This document shows positions 1 to 6,894 of a DNA stretch of 64,000 bases, one piece after another (position 1 is the first letter of the stretch; each line of letters begins with the position of its first letter). The notes below the pieces were generated by a model. That model was given only the letters and a program-made list of their open reading frames with translations, made no database searches and was not told the origin of the DNA. A program made the translations under genes and the position numbers. This DNA is from a bacterium (lineage in GTDB: Bacteria; Actinomycetota; Acidimicrobiia; Spongiisociales; ZC4RG35): the NCBI GenBank assembly GCA_028823995.1, contig JAPPFD010000006.1:88985-152984 (forward strand), read 5' to 3'.

Positions 1-478
1 CCACCTCGTCCAGCAGGGACCCCGCCGCCAAGGCCGCCTCCTTCACCTGGGCGAACCCGAAACCGGGAGTGGGATCGAAGTCGAACCGCAACTCGTCGGG
101 GTGATCTATGTCGTCGGCCCGGACCGGCCAGGGATGGAAATCCAGACATCCCAGCTGGGCCAGCCGGATGATGTCGGCCGCGATGGTGGGCACGTTCATC
201 ACCCCCGGCCGCTGGGAAGGGAACCGGATGTCAACGGTCTTGAAAGGGGTTCTCTTCTGAGCCCTCTTCTGGTAGATGGGAGGCTGTTCCACTCCCTTCA
301 TGTAGCGCTTGAGCATGGTCGGGCGGTTGCTCACCCCTCGTAGCGCGCCCTCCGCGCAAGACACAAAGTGCTCCACCACGTCCATCTTGGTCCAGCCTTG
401 CCTGGGAAAGACGACCCGGGACGGGCTGGAGATCCTCACCTCTTCCCCGGCAAGGTCGACCATGGTCACATCGGCCAT
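1..478 (-). CDS. LigD-type polymerase (primase-polymerase) domain protein, partial
   Basis: The frame starts at the ATG at 478 and runs off the left edge, so only about 159 N-terminal residues are visible. They read as the beginning of a LigD-type polymerase domain (archaeo-eukaryotic primase superfamily), which fills gaps during non-homologous end joining. Support: the opening SRVVFPRQGWTK (residues 20-31), the segment FHPWPVRADDIDHPDEL (114-130), and FDFDPTPG (132-139), whose two Asp match the metal-binding pair of the family. The gene diverges from the ECF sigma gene across a 128-bp spacer. Whether a ligase or nuclease domain follows cannot be seen. A stand-alone polymerase in a split NHEJ locus is the simplest reading. 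Confidence 0.8.
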   Translation of the reverse strand, partial: MADVTMVDLAGEEVRISSPSRVVFPRQGWTKMDVVEHFVSCAEGALRGVSNRPTMLKRYMKGVEQPPIYQKRAQKRTPFKTVDIRFPSQRPGVMNVPTIAADIIRLAQLGCLDFHPWPVRADDIDHPDELRFDFDPTPGFGFAQVKEAALAAGSLLDEV

Positions 479-606
479 CACGAAACACGGTAGCTTATCT
501 GGGAGGTTGCCTCGTAACTCTTCAAGACCGGCCGGTTCCCAACCCACCAGGAGTCGCCCGCCAAAGGGTGCAACGGAAACGGCCCGGCAGGTGTTCTTTT
601 AAGTAG

Positions 607-1140
607 ATGGACGATTTAGCCAGATCCCTAGCATCCGATCTGGACGAGGCCTTCCCCGACTTGGTGTCCAGCCTTCAACGCGGCGTTTTCAGCGGGCTGC
701 GCCAACTGACCGGCGATCACCATCGCGCCGAAGACCTGACCCAGGAGGCTTTCATCCGGGCGTACCGCGCAATGCGAACCTACCCTCCCGAGCGCATTCA
801 AGCCATGCGGCTGCGAGGCTGGGTCTGGACGATCGCCATCAACCTGGTGCGCAACGACATCCGCGCCGAGTCCAGACGGCCGACGCCGGCGCGGTTGGAG
901 GAAGCCGGATACCTTCCGGAGGAACCTCCCGACTCGGGAGCTTGGCGCAGGCGGTGGACGCGGCTGCCGCCCGCCCAGAGGCAGGCTGTGATCTTGCGCC
1001 ATGTGGCGGGACTCACTTACCGGGAGATGTCGGAGGTCACCGGCAGACCGGCGAACACCGTCCGGAGTGATGTCAGCCGGGGACTGGCCCGATTACGGTC
1101 GGTCATCGAGGAAGAAACCAAGGAGGAGGAACGAATATGA
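607..1140 (+). CDS. ECF-type RNA polymerase sigma factor
   Basis: A 177-residue sigma-70 family factor lacking regions 1 and 3, as expected for the extracytoplasmic-function group. Region 2 is seen at about residues 25-90 (HHRAEDLTQEAFIRAYRAM, then a tryptophan-containing -10 recognition helix, GWVWTIAINLVRNDIR). Region 4 is at about 120-170 (LPPAQRQAVILRHVAGLTY, then the helix-turn-helix GRPANTVRSDVSRGLARLR). The start ATG at 607 has no clear Shine-Dalgarno sequence. Its stop overlaps the start of the methyltransferase gene by 4 nt, so the two are translationally coupled. No anti-sigma factor is seen nearby. The target promoters are unknown. Confidence 0.9.
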   Translation: MDDLARSLASDLDEAFPDLVSSLQRGVFSGLRQLTGDHHRAEDLTQEAFIRAYRAMRTYPPERIQAMRLRGWVWTIAINLVRNDIRAESRRPTPARLEEAGYLPEEPPDSGAWRRRWTRLPPAQRQAVILRHVAGLTYREMSEVTGRPANTVRSDVSRGLARLRSVIEEETKEEERI

Positions 1141-1709
1141 CCCTGGAACAGAAGTTGGAACGACTCTCGGTCCCGGCGCCGAGCGGGGTGTCGGACGGAG
1201 TGGCGCTGGGGACCGGACTCTCCGACGGCTTCAGGGTGTTCGAGTCACCGTTGGGATCGGTGGTGGTGGCCTTCAACCCGTTGGGCGTCTCGGCCGTGGA
1301 CCTGTTCACCGAAGGGTTCGAAGAACGCTTCGCGGACCGCTTCCGAAGACCTCTCCTGGAGGCGCGTCCCCCCCGGGACTGGGAGGACCTGATCATCCGG
1401 GCATTGGCGGAGGGCACTCCCGGGCCTCTGCCGGTGGACCTTCGATCTGTTACCTCTTTCCAGCGACTGGTGCTGGAGCAGACCGCGGCCATCCCCCGCG
1501 GGGAGACACGCTCCTACGGATGGCTGGCCAACCGGACCGGACGTCCCGGCGCTGCGAGGGCGGTCGGCCAAACCATGGCCCGCAATCCCGTTCCCCTGGT
1601 GATCCCCTGCCATCGGGTGGTGCTCTCCGATGGCCGGATTGGCCACTACGGATTGGGAGGTGCTGAGCGGAAGCGGCGCCTGCTCCGGGTTGAGGGAGCC
1701 ATCAGCTGA
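1137..1709 (+). CDS. ogt: Methylated-DNA--protein-cysteine methyltransferase
   Basis: Suicide DNA repair enzyme that moves the alkyl group from O6-alkylguanine to its own cysteine. The C-terminal half has the diagnostic active site VIPCHRVV with acceptor Cys158, preceded by the helix-turn-helix region (IPRGETRSYGWLANRTGRPGAARAVG in pieces from 119 to 144) and followed by YGLGG. The N-terminal about 100 residues match the less conserved RNase H-like lobe. At 190 residues it has the usual length. It starts with an ATGA overlap on the ECF sigma gene, the slot where an anti-sigma factor usually sits, suggesting that this sigma factor is part of an alkylation or DNA-damage response. Confidence 0.9.
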   Translation: MTLEQKLERLSVPAPSGVSDGVALGTGLSDGFRVFESPLGSVVVAFNPLGVSAVDLFTEGFEERFADRFRRPLLEARPPRDWEDLIIRALAEGTPGPLPVDLRSVTSFQRLVLEQTAAIPRGETRSYGWLANRTGRPGAARAVGQTMARNPVPLVIPCHRVVLSDGRIGHYGLGGAERKRRLLRVEGAIS

Positions 1710-1741
1710 CACCCCGCTCCTCGTTACAACCGCGGCACTTG

Positions 1742-1747
1742 TAGAGT
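1742..1747 (+). promoter_or_regulatory. Leaderless -10 element TAGAGT before the thioredoxin-like gene
   Basis: TAGAGT lies exactly 7 nt before the ATG at 1755. That spacing places transcription start on or next to the start codon, so the mRNA would have no leader or ribosome binding site. The same hexamer and spacing recur before msrB. Confidence 0.55.
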
Positions 1748-1754
1748 CGTCTTG

Positions 1755-3215
1755 ATGAGCGACGAGTCCACCATGGCCCTTCCCGTCACGGACGGCCTGC
1801 TGGCGGTGGTGAAGGACGACTGCGAGACCTGTCACCTGGTGGTTCCCGTCCTAGCCGAACTCGCCGCAGGCGACCGGACCTTCACCGTGGTGTCCCAGGA
1901 TCGGGCCGACTTCCCGCCGGGTTTCGAAGTGCTGCACGACCGGGAGCTGGATATCTCCTGGAAGCTGCGGACCGAGACCACCCCCACCATCTACCGCCTC
2001 GCAGAGGGGGAGGTGGCCGATCAGCAGGCCGGCTGGCTGAGAAGCGGCTGGGAGCGGGTCACCGGAGCCGTGGGACTGGGAGCAGGGCTCCCTGAGCAAC
2101 GACCGGGATGCGGGTCGGACACAATGCTGCCCGATGTGTACCAGCGTCTTATGCGACGCCACTCCCCTCACAGAATCTCATCGCGACGGGTGGACCTGGG
2201 AAGCGCCGAGGACCCCATCGAAGCTGCTTATGCCCGCGGTTGGACGGACGGCCTCCCCGTGACACCGCCCACCGAGGAGCGGGTGGCCCGAATGCTGGAG
2301 GGCACGTCCCAGGCGCCGGGCGAGGTGGTGTGCGTGCTCCCTCCCGACCTGGCCGAATGCACCGTCGAGAAGGTGGCGATCAACGCGGTGATGGCCGGCT
2401 GTCTGCCCGAATACCTGCCGGTGGTGCTCGCCGCGTTGAAAGCTGCGGCCACCAGCCGCTTCAACATCCACGGCATCTCGGCCACCACTTACTTCACGGG
2501 CCCGGTGATGGTGGTGAACGGCCCGATCCGCCGCCGGATAGGGATGAATTCCGGCATCAATGCGCTGGGGCAGGGAAACCGGGCCAACCTGACCATCGGA
2601 CGAGCCCTCAACCTGGTGGTCAGGAATGTGGGAGGCTCCCGACCGGGCGGGGTGGACCGCGCCGCTCTGGGAAGCCCGGGAAAGCTCTCCTTCTGCTTCC
2701 CCGAAGACGAAGAAGGGTCTCCCTGGGAGCCCCTGTCCGTGGAGCGGGGATTCCCGCCCGAAGATTCCACGGTGACCCTGTTTGCTGGCCACGGACCGAT
2801 CGAAATCATCGACCAGAAGTCCCGCAACCCTGAATCTCTGGCCAGGACTTTCGCACTGCAACTGCGCATGGTCGGCCATCCCAAGCTGGCCGGAATGGCC
2901 GACGCCATAGTAGTGGTCTCCCCCGAACACGCCCGCATCTTCCGGGAGGCGGGCTGGTCCAAGACCCGGCTGCGCCGGGAGATTCACGCACTGCTCACCC
3001 TCCCTGGGGCTGAGGTAGCGGCCGGAGCCGGCGGAGTAGCGGAGGGCATGCCGCCGCAGGTGGCCGCTGGAGGGAAGGAATTCGCCAAATACACCAGCGA
3101 AGGCCTGTGGTTCGTCCACGCCGGAGGAGACGCCGGGATGTTCTCGGCGATAATCTCCGGTTGGATCGGCGGCGCAGCCAGTTCGCAGATGACCACCGTC
3201 GCCATCGACAGCTAA
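1755..3215 (+). CDS. Thioredoxin-like domain protein, partner of the UGSC selenoprotein
   Basis: A 486-residue cytoplasmic protein with two parts. Residues 1-about 110 look thioredoxin-like, with a redox Cys pair CETC (23-26) and the cis-Pro region TTPTIYR. Residues about 150-486 form a domain of unknown reaction beginning AYARGWTDGLPVTPPTEERV and containing AECTVEKVAINAVMAGCLPE and NSGINALGQGNRANLTIGRA. To my recollection this domain type accompanies UGSC-motif selenoproteins; I could not check that. The start ATG at 1755 (rather than the TTG one codon earlier) fits a leaderless promoter. The stop is 10 nt before the selenoprotein start, so the two form an operon. Inferred role: supplying electrons or substrate to the selenoprotein. 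Confidence 0.7.
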   Translation: MSDESTMALPVTDGLLAVVKDDCETCHLVVPVLAELAAGDRTFTVVSQDRADFPPGFEVLHDRELDISWKLRTETTPTIYRLAEGEVADQQAGWLRSGWERVTGAVGLGAGLPEQRPGCGSDTMLPDVYQRLMRRHSPHRISSRRVDLGSAEDPIEAAYARGWTDGLPVTPPTEERVARMLEGTSQAPGEVVCVLPPDLAECTVEKVAINAVMAGCLPEYLPVVLAALKAAATSRFNIHGISATTYFTGPVMVVNGPIRRRIGMNSGINALGQGNRANLTIGRALNLVVRNVGGSRPGGVDRAALGSPGKLSFCFPEDEEGSPWEPLSVERGFPPEDSTVTLFAGHGPIEIIDQKSRNPESLARTFALQLRMVGHPKLAGMADAIVVVSPEHARIFREAGWSKTRLRREIHALLTLPGAEVAAGAGGVAEGMPPQVAAGGKEFAKYTSEGLWFVHAGGDAGMFSAIISGWIGGAASSQMTTVAIDS

Positions 3216-3225
3216 GGGGGATCAT

Positions 3226-3738
3226 ATGACCGCATTGTTGGACCCGACCAGCGAACGAACCGTCCAGAAGCGACAACTCAGTCCCCGACTTCCGGACCTG
3301 GGAGAGGGGACAGTGGCCTTGCTGGACATATCCAAGCCGAGAGGCGACGTGTTCATCAAGAGGCTGGATGAACTGTTCTCTGAGAGGGGGGTGTCGGTGA
3401 AGCACTACCGCAAGCCCACCTTCTCCAAACCGGCCCCATTGGATTTGCGCCAGCAGATCGCCGCCGAGTGCACCGCGGTGGTCGAGGCATTGGCCGACTG
3501 AGGCTCGTGCGCGTCGTGCAGTGTGCACGACCTCGTTGATCTGGAAGACCGCGGCGTCGCGGGAGTCTTCGTGGCCTCGGACCGGTTCGCTCAGGCGGCC
3601 GATGCCCAGGGACACGCCCTGGGCCTGCATCCCCGCAGAGTGTTCACGCCCCATCCCATCCAGGACCGGAGCGACGAGGAGATGCAGTCCCTCGCCGAGA
3701 TTGCTTTTCCGCAGATCCTGGCGGCATTGTCGACCTGA
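3226..3738 (+). CDS. UGSC-family selenoprotein (UGA at 3499-3501 read as selenocysteine)
   Basis: Reading the TGA at 3499-3501 as selenocysteine joins a 91-residue upstream frame to a 78-residue downstream frame, giving a 170-residue protein that ends at the TGA at 3736-3738. Both halves are in the same frame and the residues after the UGA are Gly-Ser-Cys, which makes the UGSC motif that names a known bacterial selenoprotein family of unknown function. The downstream half (HDLVDLEDRGVAGVFVASD, then LGLHPRRVFTPHPIQDRSDE) has clear coding character and no plausible start of its own. A perfect hairpin sits 11 nt after the UGA. Start ATG 3226 follows a GGGG-rich ribosome site 10 nt after the thioredoxin-like gene. 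selA and selB are in this window. A conventional gene caller would truncate it at 91 residues. Confidence 0.88.
3499..3501 (+). other. In-frame UGA selenocysteine codon
   Basis: TGA followed in frame by GGC TCG TGC (Gly-Ser-Cys) gives Sec-Gly-Ser-Cys. The open frame continues for 78 codons past it. The U and C form a selenenyl-sulfide-type CxxC analogue. Confidence 0.88.
3513..3531 (+). promoter_or_regulatory. Bacterial SECIS stem-loop
   Basis: GTCGTGCA (3513-3520) and TGCACGAC (3524-3531) form a perfect 8-bp stem closed by the loop GTG (3521-3523). The loop guanines lie about 20-22 nt after the UGA, within the spacing SelB is known to need (roughly 16-37 nt), and the hairpin lies inside the coding sequence as bacterial SECIS elements do. 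SelB binding is inferred. Confidence 0.8.
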
Positions 3739-3781
3739 AAGCCGACCAAGGAGAAGAGGGAGGACCGAAATAGCTCCCCGG

Positions 3782-4255
3782 ATGAGTGCCGGAATATTGA
3801 TCTACCGGCGAAACTCCTCGGGCGCCGTGGAAGTGCTGCTCGGCCATTACGGCGGCCCGTTCTGGGCTAAGCGCGACCAGGGAGCCTGGACCGTGTTCAA
3901 GGGCAGAGGTCACCAAGGCGAAACCCCCATGGAGACCGCCACCCGCGAATTCGAGGAGGAGACGGGTTGGAAGGCGCCACCGGACCCGTGGCTGCCACTG
4001 CCCGAGGTCAAAGCCGCCAACCAGATCATGAACATCTGGGCGGTGGAAGCGGACTTCGACCCCGAGGCCCTTCAACCCGGGACCTTCTCGATGGAGTGGC
4101 CACCCCGCTCGGGAAGAACCCGAGAGTTCCCCGAGATAGACCGGGCGCAGTGGTTCTCCATTCCCGAAGCCAGAGCCAGTGTCGCCTCTAGCCAGAGAGC
4201 CCTACTTGACCATCTGCTTCAGATCCTCGAATCGCCCGCAAATGACAAGAGCTAG
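3782..4255 (+). CDS. Nudix hydrolase
   Basis: A 157-residue Nudix protein that would hydrolyse a nucleoside-diphosphate-linked substrate. The full Nudix box GX5EX7REUXEEXGU is present as GRGHQGE-TPMETAT-REFEEETGW at about residues 42-64. The N-terminal strand SAGILIYRR and the phrase PFWAKRDQGAWTVFKGRG resemble the branch that includes diadenosine polyphosphate hydrolases. The open frame extends upstream, but the ATG at 3782 begins the homologous part; the upstream segment overlaps the end of the selenoprotein gene in another frame. It lies 43 bp after that gene and could be co-transcribed. It converges with the DUF262 gene 20 bp away. Confidence 0.88.
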   Translation: MSAGILIYRRNSSGAVEVLLGHYGGPFWAKRDQGAWTVFKGRGHQGETPMETATREFEEETGWKAPPDPWLPLPEVKAANQIMNIWAVEADFDPEALQPGTFSMEWPPRSGRTREFPEIDRAQWFSIPEARASVASSQRALLDHLLQILESPANDKS

Positions 4256-4275
4256 CTACCAAGTTACAGGTGTGG

Positions 4276-6126
4276 TTAGCCAAGGCCGAGGCGCGCAGGA
4301 TCCCATATCATCTCAGCCATGTTCTGGTATAACTCTTGGCGCTCATCAATGTCGGTCCTGGTGAAGGCACATGGATATGGCTTGAAGGGGAGATTGTAGG
4401 TGTTGATGAGCCCAAGGAAGTTGGGATTGTTTTGGTATGCCAATGGGTGCAGCGACCGAGCCAGTGGGTTCTGGGAGTTATAGTGATCAACCTTCTGGCA
4501 ATATGGCATATCGCCATAGCTGCGGTTAAAGCTTCTGGGGAGTAGCAGGAGGTCCCCAATCTTGTTGCGGTGTTCGCCGAACTCATAGGTGTTGTCGAAT
4601 TCGCATTCGTGCCACTCGAAGTGATCGGCCCAGATGTGCTCGACCTCGTAGGGATCCTTGCTATGCCGGTTCACGTAGTCGGGAAAGGTCGGTATACCCT
4701 TCCCCATTTCGCTGTCAAGCCAGGATGTCACCCGCGCCAGCAGATAGTGGATGTGTCGACGGTTGCGTTGAGTGAGTCGAAGATGCCGGATTCCCTCTAC
4801 CCGCTCCTTTTCACCCGCTAGCCACCCAGTGAGAATCTCCCTCACCACATCGGTGGCACGATTTCGTATGTCTTTCATGAGGTTGAACATCGTGTACACG
4901 ACCGTGCTATATCCGAAATAGCGGTAATTCACCATCCGACGGGCCACAAAGATGTCGAGCGCTCCTGCGACCAGTGCCGCTTTTTCTTGAAAGGCGGCAT
5001 CGTTGTCCTCCGGTGTAATAGCTGCCAGAATCACCGGAAGTTGCAGGGTGTATCCGTTTCCGGCATTGTAGAAGACAGCTTCCAGTCCCGGCTTCAGGTC
5101 ATGGCAAGCCTCGAGAAGCTGCAGATAGCGGTGGCTGAGACGATCGAATTCGTATTCGACAAACCGCCTGAAATCTGGTGCTCGTTTGAGCCCGATCATC
5201 TCAGCATGGTCTCGGACCCACTTGTGGAAGGCCGTCCCGATGATGTCGAAGTCGCCGGGCGCCGCTTTTGCTTTGCGCTGGCGCTGAGACTCTGCATAAT
5301 TACCGCGAAACCACGCCTTCATGAACTCGGCGGGGGCATCTTTTTCAGCATCGGCCAATTCAGTGGTTCTGCGACGCCAGAGGTCGTTCAACTTCCGAAT
5401 CTGGTCCTCGTCTCGGACCCGCGCCAGCAGGTAGCTCTTCAACATGTCAGTGTTGGTGAGGCGTAGCCCCCGGTCGTTCATAGTCTCAAATATCTCAAGA
5501 GCCATATCCTGGTCCACCGCGCCGATATCAACCAGAATCACCCTGTGCTGAAGCCAATTGGTGAAGAAGGGAAGTGCTTTTTCCTTTAGATCTTGATGTG
5601 GAAAGCGCTCCTCGATGGTTTTGTACCGGTCCCAGATATTTCGGACTGACTCCGACTGTTTATGGGACTCGAAGTCGCGGCTCTCCAAGATTGCTGACAT
5701 ACACTCCTGCCGCTCATCGACATCGAGATTGAACGTTTCTTTGTCTATCTGCCAAGAAAAAATGAGAGAGTTGAGCGCATCGCTGTCTTTCGGGTGTTCT
5801 CGGGCCAAGGCGTGGCGGAGATGGATCAGCAGCAGGGTGAGCGTCGTGATCCGCTGCTGTCCGTCTACCAGATAGCGAACGCCGCCACGCTGGGCTGTCA
5901 CGATTGGGCCGAGGAAATAGGGCCGATACGAGAGTACTTGTTTCGGCTCATGGCTTGGGTCGAACTCGTCAAGGAAGCGCCCCACTAGGTCATCCACTAG
6001 CTCGCCGACCTCGGTCTCCCTCCAAGTGAATTCCCTTTGGTAATAGTCGAGACCGTAGCGGCTGTTCGAAAGAAGCTGACTCACAGAGCGAGCCGTACCG
6101 GTGATTTGCTGGACGTCTACAGCCAT
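4276..6126 (-). CDS. DUF262/DUF1524 (GmrSD-like) protein, possible type IV restriction nuclease
   Basis: A 616-residue protein with an N-terminal DUF262 (ParB-like) domain, recognised by YYQREFTWRETEV (28-40) and LVDGQQRITTLTLLLIHLRH (86-105), and a C-terminal region with an HNH-like DUF1524 signature (YEVEHIWADHFEWHE, then NKIGDLLLLPRSFNRSYGD). This pairing is that of the GmrSD family, NTP-dependent nucleases that restrict modified phage DNA, and of related defence proteins. The gene is visibly richer in A+T than its neighbours and stands alone, which suggests horizontal acquisition. A TATCAT element 7 nt upstream of the ATG indicates a leaderless transcript. The cleavage target is unknown. 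Confidence 0.85.
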   Translation of the reverse strand: MAVDVQQITGTARSVSQLLSNSRYGLDYYQREFTWRETEVGELVDDLVGRFLDEFDPSHEPKQVLSYRPYFLGPIVTAQRGGVRYLVDGQQRITTLTLLLIHLRHALAREHPKDSDALNSLIFSWQIDKETFNLDVDERQECMSAILESRDFESHKQSESVRNIWDRYKTIEERFPHQDLKEKALPFFTNWLQHRVILVDIGAVDQDMALEIFETMNDRGLRLTNTDMLKSYLLARVRDEDQIRKLNDLWRRRTTELADAEKDAPAEFMKAWFRGNYAESQRQRKAKAAPGDFDIIGTAFHKWVRDHAEMIGLKRAPDFRRFVEYEFDRLSHRYLQLLEACHDLKPGLEAVFYNAGNGYTLQLPVILAAITPEDNDAAFQEKAALVAGALDIFVARRMVNYRYFGYSTVVYTMFNLMKDIRNRATDVVREILTGWLAGEKERVEGIRHLRLTQRNRRHIHYLLARVTSWLDSEMGKGIPTFPDYVNRHSKDPYEVEHIWADHFEWHECEFDNTYEFGEHRNKIGDLLLLPRSFNRSYGDMPYCQKVDHYNSQNPLARSLHPLAYQNNPNFLGLINTYNLPFKPYPCAFTRTDIDERQELYQNMAEMIWDPARLGLG

Positions 6127-6133
6127 TAGGGAG

Positions 6134-6139
6134 ATGATA
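6134..6139 (-). promoter_or_regulatory. Leaderless -10 element TATCAT before the DUF262 gene
   Basis: On the minus strand TATCAT is followed by 7 nt and then the ATG at 6126, the same geometry as the other leaderless starts in this window. Confidence 0.5.
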
Positions 6140-6324
6140 GATATAGGCTACGATATGTACAAGGTTGGGCACTTAGTAGGGCAAGCCGGACTCAACCGCA
6201 CGAACGTCATCGTATCGAGGGGCTTCGGATGAATAGCATACGATCCCTTTTTCTCATCCGCCAATGGCTGCGGTCCAAAGTACGGAAAGACACAACGAGT
6301 GGAGCAACCTGCTCTTTACCCTTG

Positions 6325-6330
6325 TAGAGT
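6325..6330 (+). promoter_or_regulatory. Leaderless -10 element TAGAGT before msrB
   Basis: TAGAGT, 7 nt, then the msrB ATG at 6338. The hexamer and distance are identical to the promoter of the thioredoxin-like gene at 1742-1747, so two redox genes share the same element. Confidence 0.55.
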
Positions 6331-6337
6331 CCCGGAC

Positions 6338-6742
6338 ATGAGCGAAGAAACCACCCTCCCTCAAACCGAATCCGAGTGGCGGGAACGCCTGGACCCCATG
6401 CAATACCGCGTGCTGCGGGAGGGCGCCACCGAGCGTCCGTTCACCGGGACCTACTGGAACACCAAGGACTCGGGTACCTACTCCTGTGCGGGGTGCGGAA
6501 TGGAGTTGTTCGACTCCGACACCAAGTTCGACTCCGGCACCGGCTGGCCCTCCTTCTACCAGGCAATGGATCCCGACCGGATCGAGACCCGGGTCGACCA
6601 CTCCTATGGCATGGTCCGCACCGAGGTCCTCTGCAAGGCTTGCGGAGGTCACCTGGGACATGTCTTCCCGGATGGCCCCGGACCCGACGGCATGCGTTAT
6701 TGCATCAACTCCTGTTCATTGGAGTTGAGACCCACCGACTGA
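6338..6742 (+). CDS. msrB: Peptide-methionine (R)-S-oxide reductase
   Basis: A 134-residue MsrB, which reduces the R form of methionine sulfoxide in proteins. Two CxxC zinc sites are visible (Cys50/Cys53 in YSCAGCG and Cys99/Cys102 in LCKACGG). The catalytic cysteine is Cys122 in MRYCINSCSL. The usual sequence here is NSASL, so Cys126 is an extra cysteine four residues away. Also present are FDSGTGWPSFY (64-74) and GHLGHVFPDGP. The ATG at 6338 was chosen over the upstream in-frame ATG at 6299 because it begins the homologous part and sits 7 nt after a -10 element. The gene is monocistronic. Confidence 0.93.
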   Translation: MSEETTLPQTESEWRERLDPMQYRVLREGATERPFTGTYWNTKDSGTYSCAGCGMELFDSDTKFDSGTGWPSFYQAMDPDRIETRVDHSYGMVRTEVLCKACGGHLGHVFPDGPGPDGMRYCINSCSLELRPTD

Positions 6743-6812
6743 CGCCCATCACGCCCTCCAACAGGTCGATTTGATAATATGATGTTGTGGAAATATGATA
6801 CCCCTCTTGTTA

Positions 6813-6833
6813 GGTTGTATTAAGTAGACAACC
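6813..6833 (+). promoter_or_regulatory. Inverted repeat upstream of dnaK (candidate operator)
   Basis: GGTTGT (6813-6818), 9 nt, ACAACC (6828-6833) is a perfect 21-nt dyad 61 nt before dnaK. It has the overall length of an HspR-associated inverted repeat (CTTGAGT-N7-ACTCAAG) but not its sequence. An AT-rich stretch with two AATATGAT copies lies just upstream and may hold the promoter. Confidence 0.35.
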
Positions 6834-6894
6834 AAGCGGGTCGGGCCTCGGCTCGAGACTCGCACTTCAAATCGAAAGACGGAGGACAAGAGAT

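Noticed and set aside
3523..3738. Separate 71-residue gene downstream of the UGA
   Set aside because: It has no ribosome site, begins inside the SECIS hairpin and continues the frame of the preceding gene, so it is the C-terminal part of the selenoprotein.
6209..6244. ATCGTAT/ATACGAT inverted repeat followed by a T-run as a terminator
   Set aside because: The 7-bp stem with a 22-nt loop is weak and no plus-strand gene ends upstream of it.
6829..6894. CTTCAAA-containing sequence as a selenocysteine tRNA anticodon loop
   Set aside because: The flanking bases do not pair as an anticodon stem and no acceptor arm is present; it is the dnaK leader.
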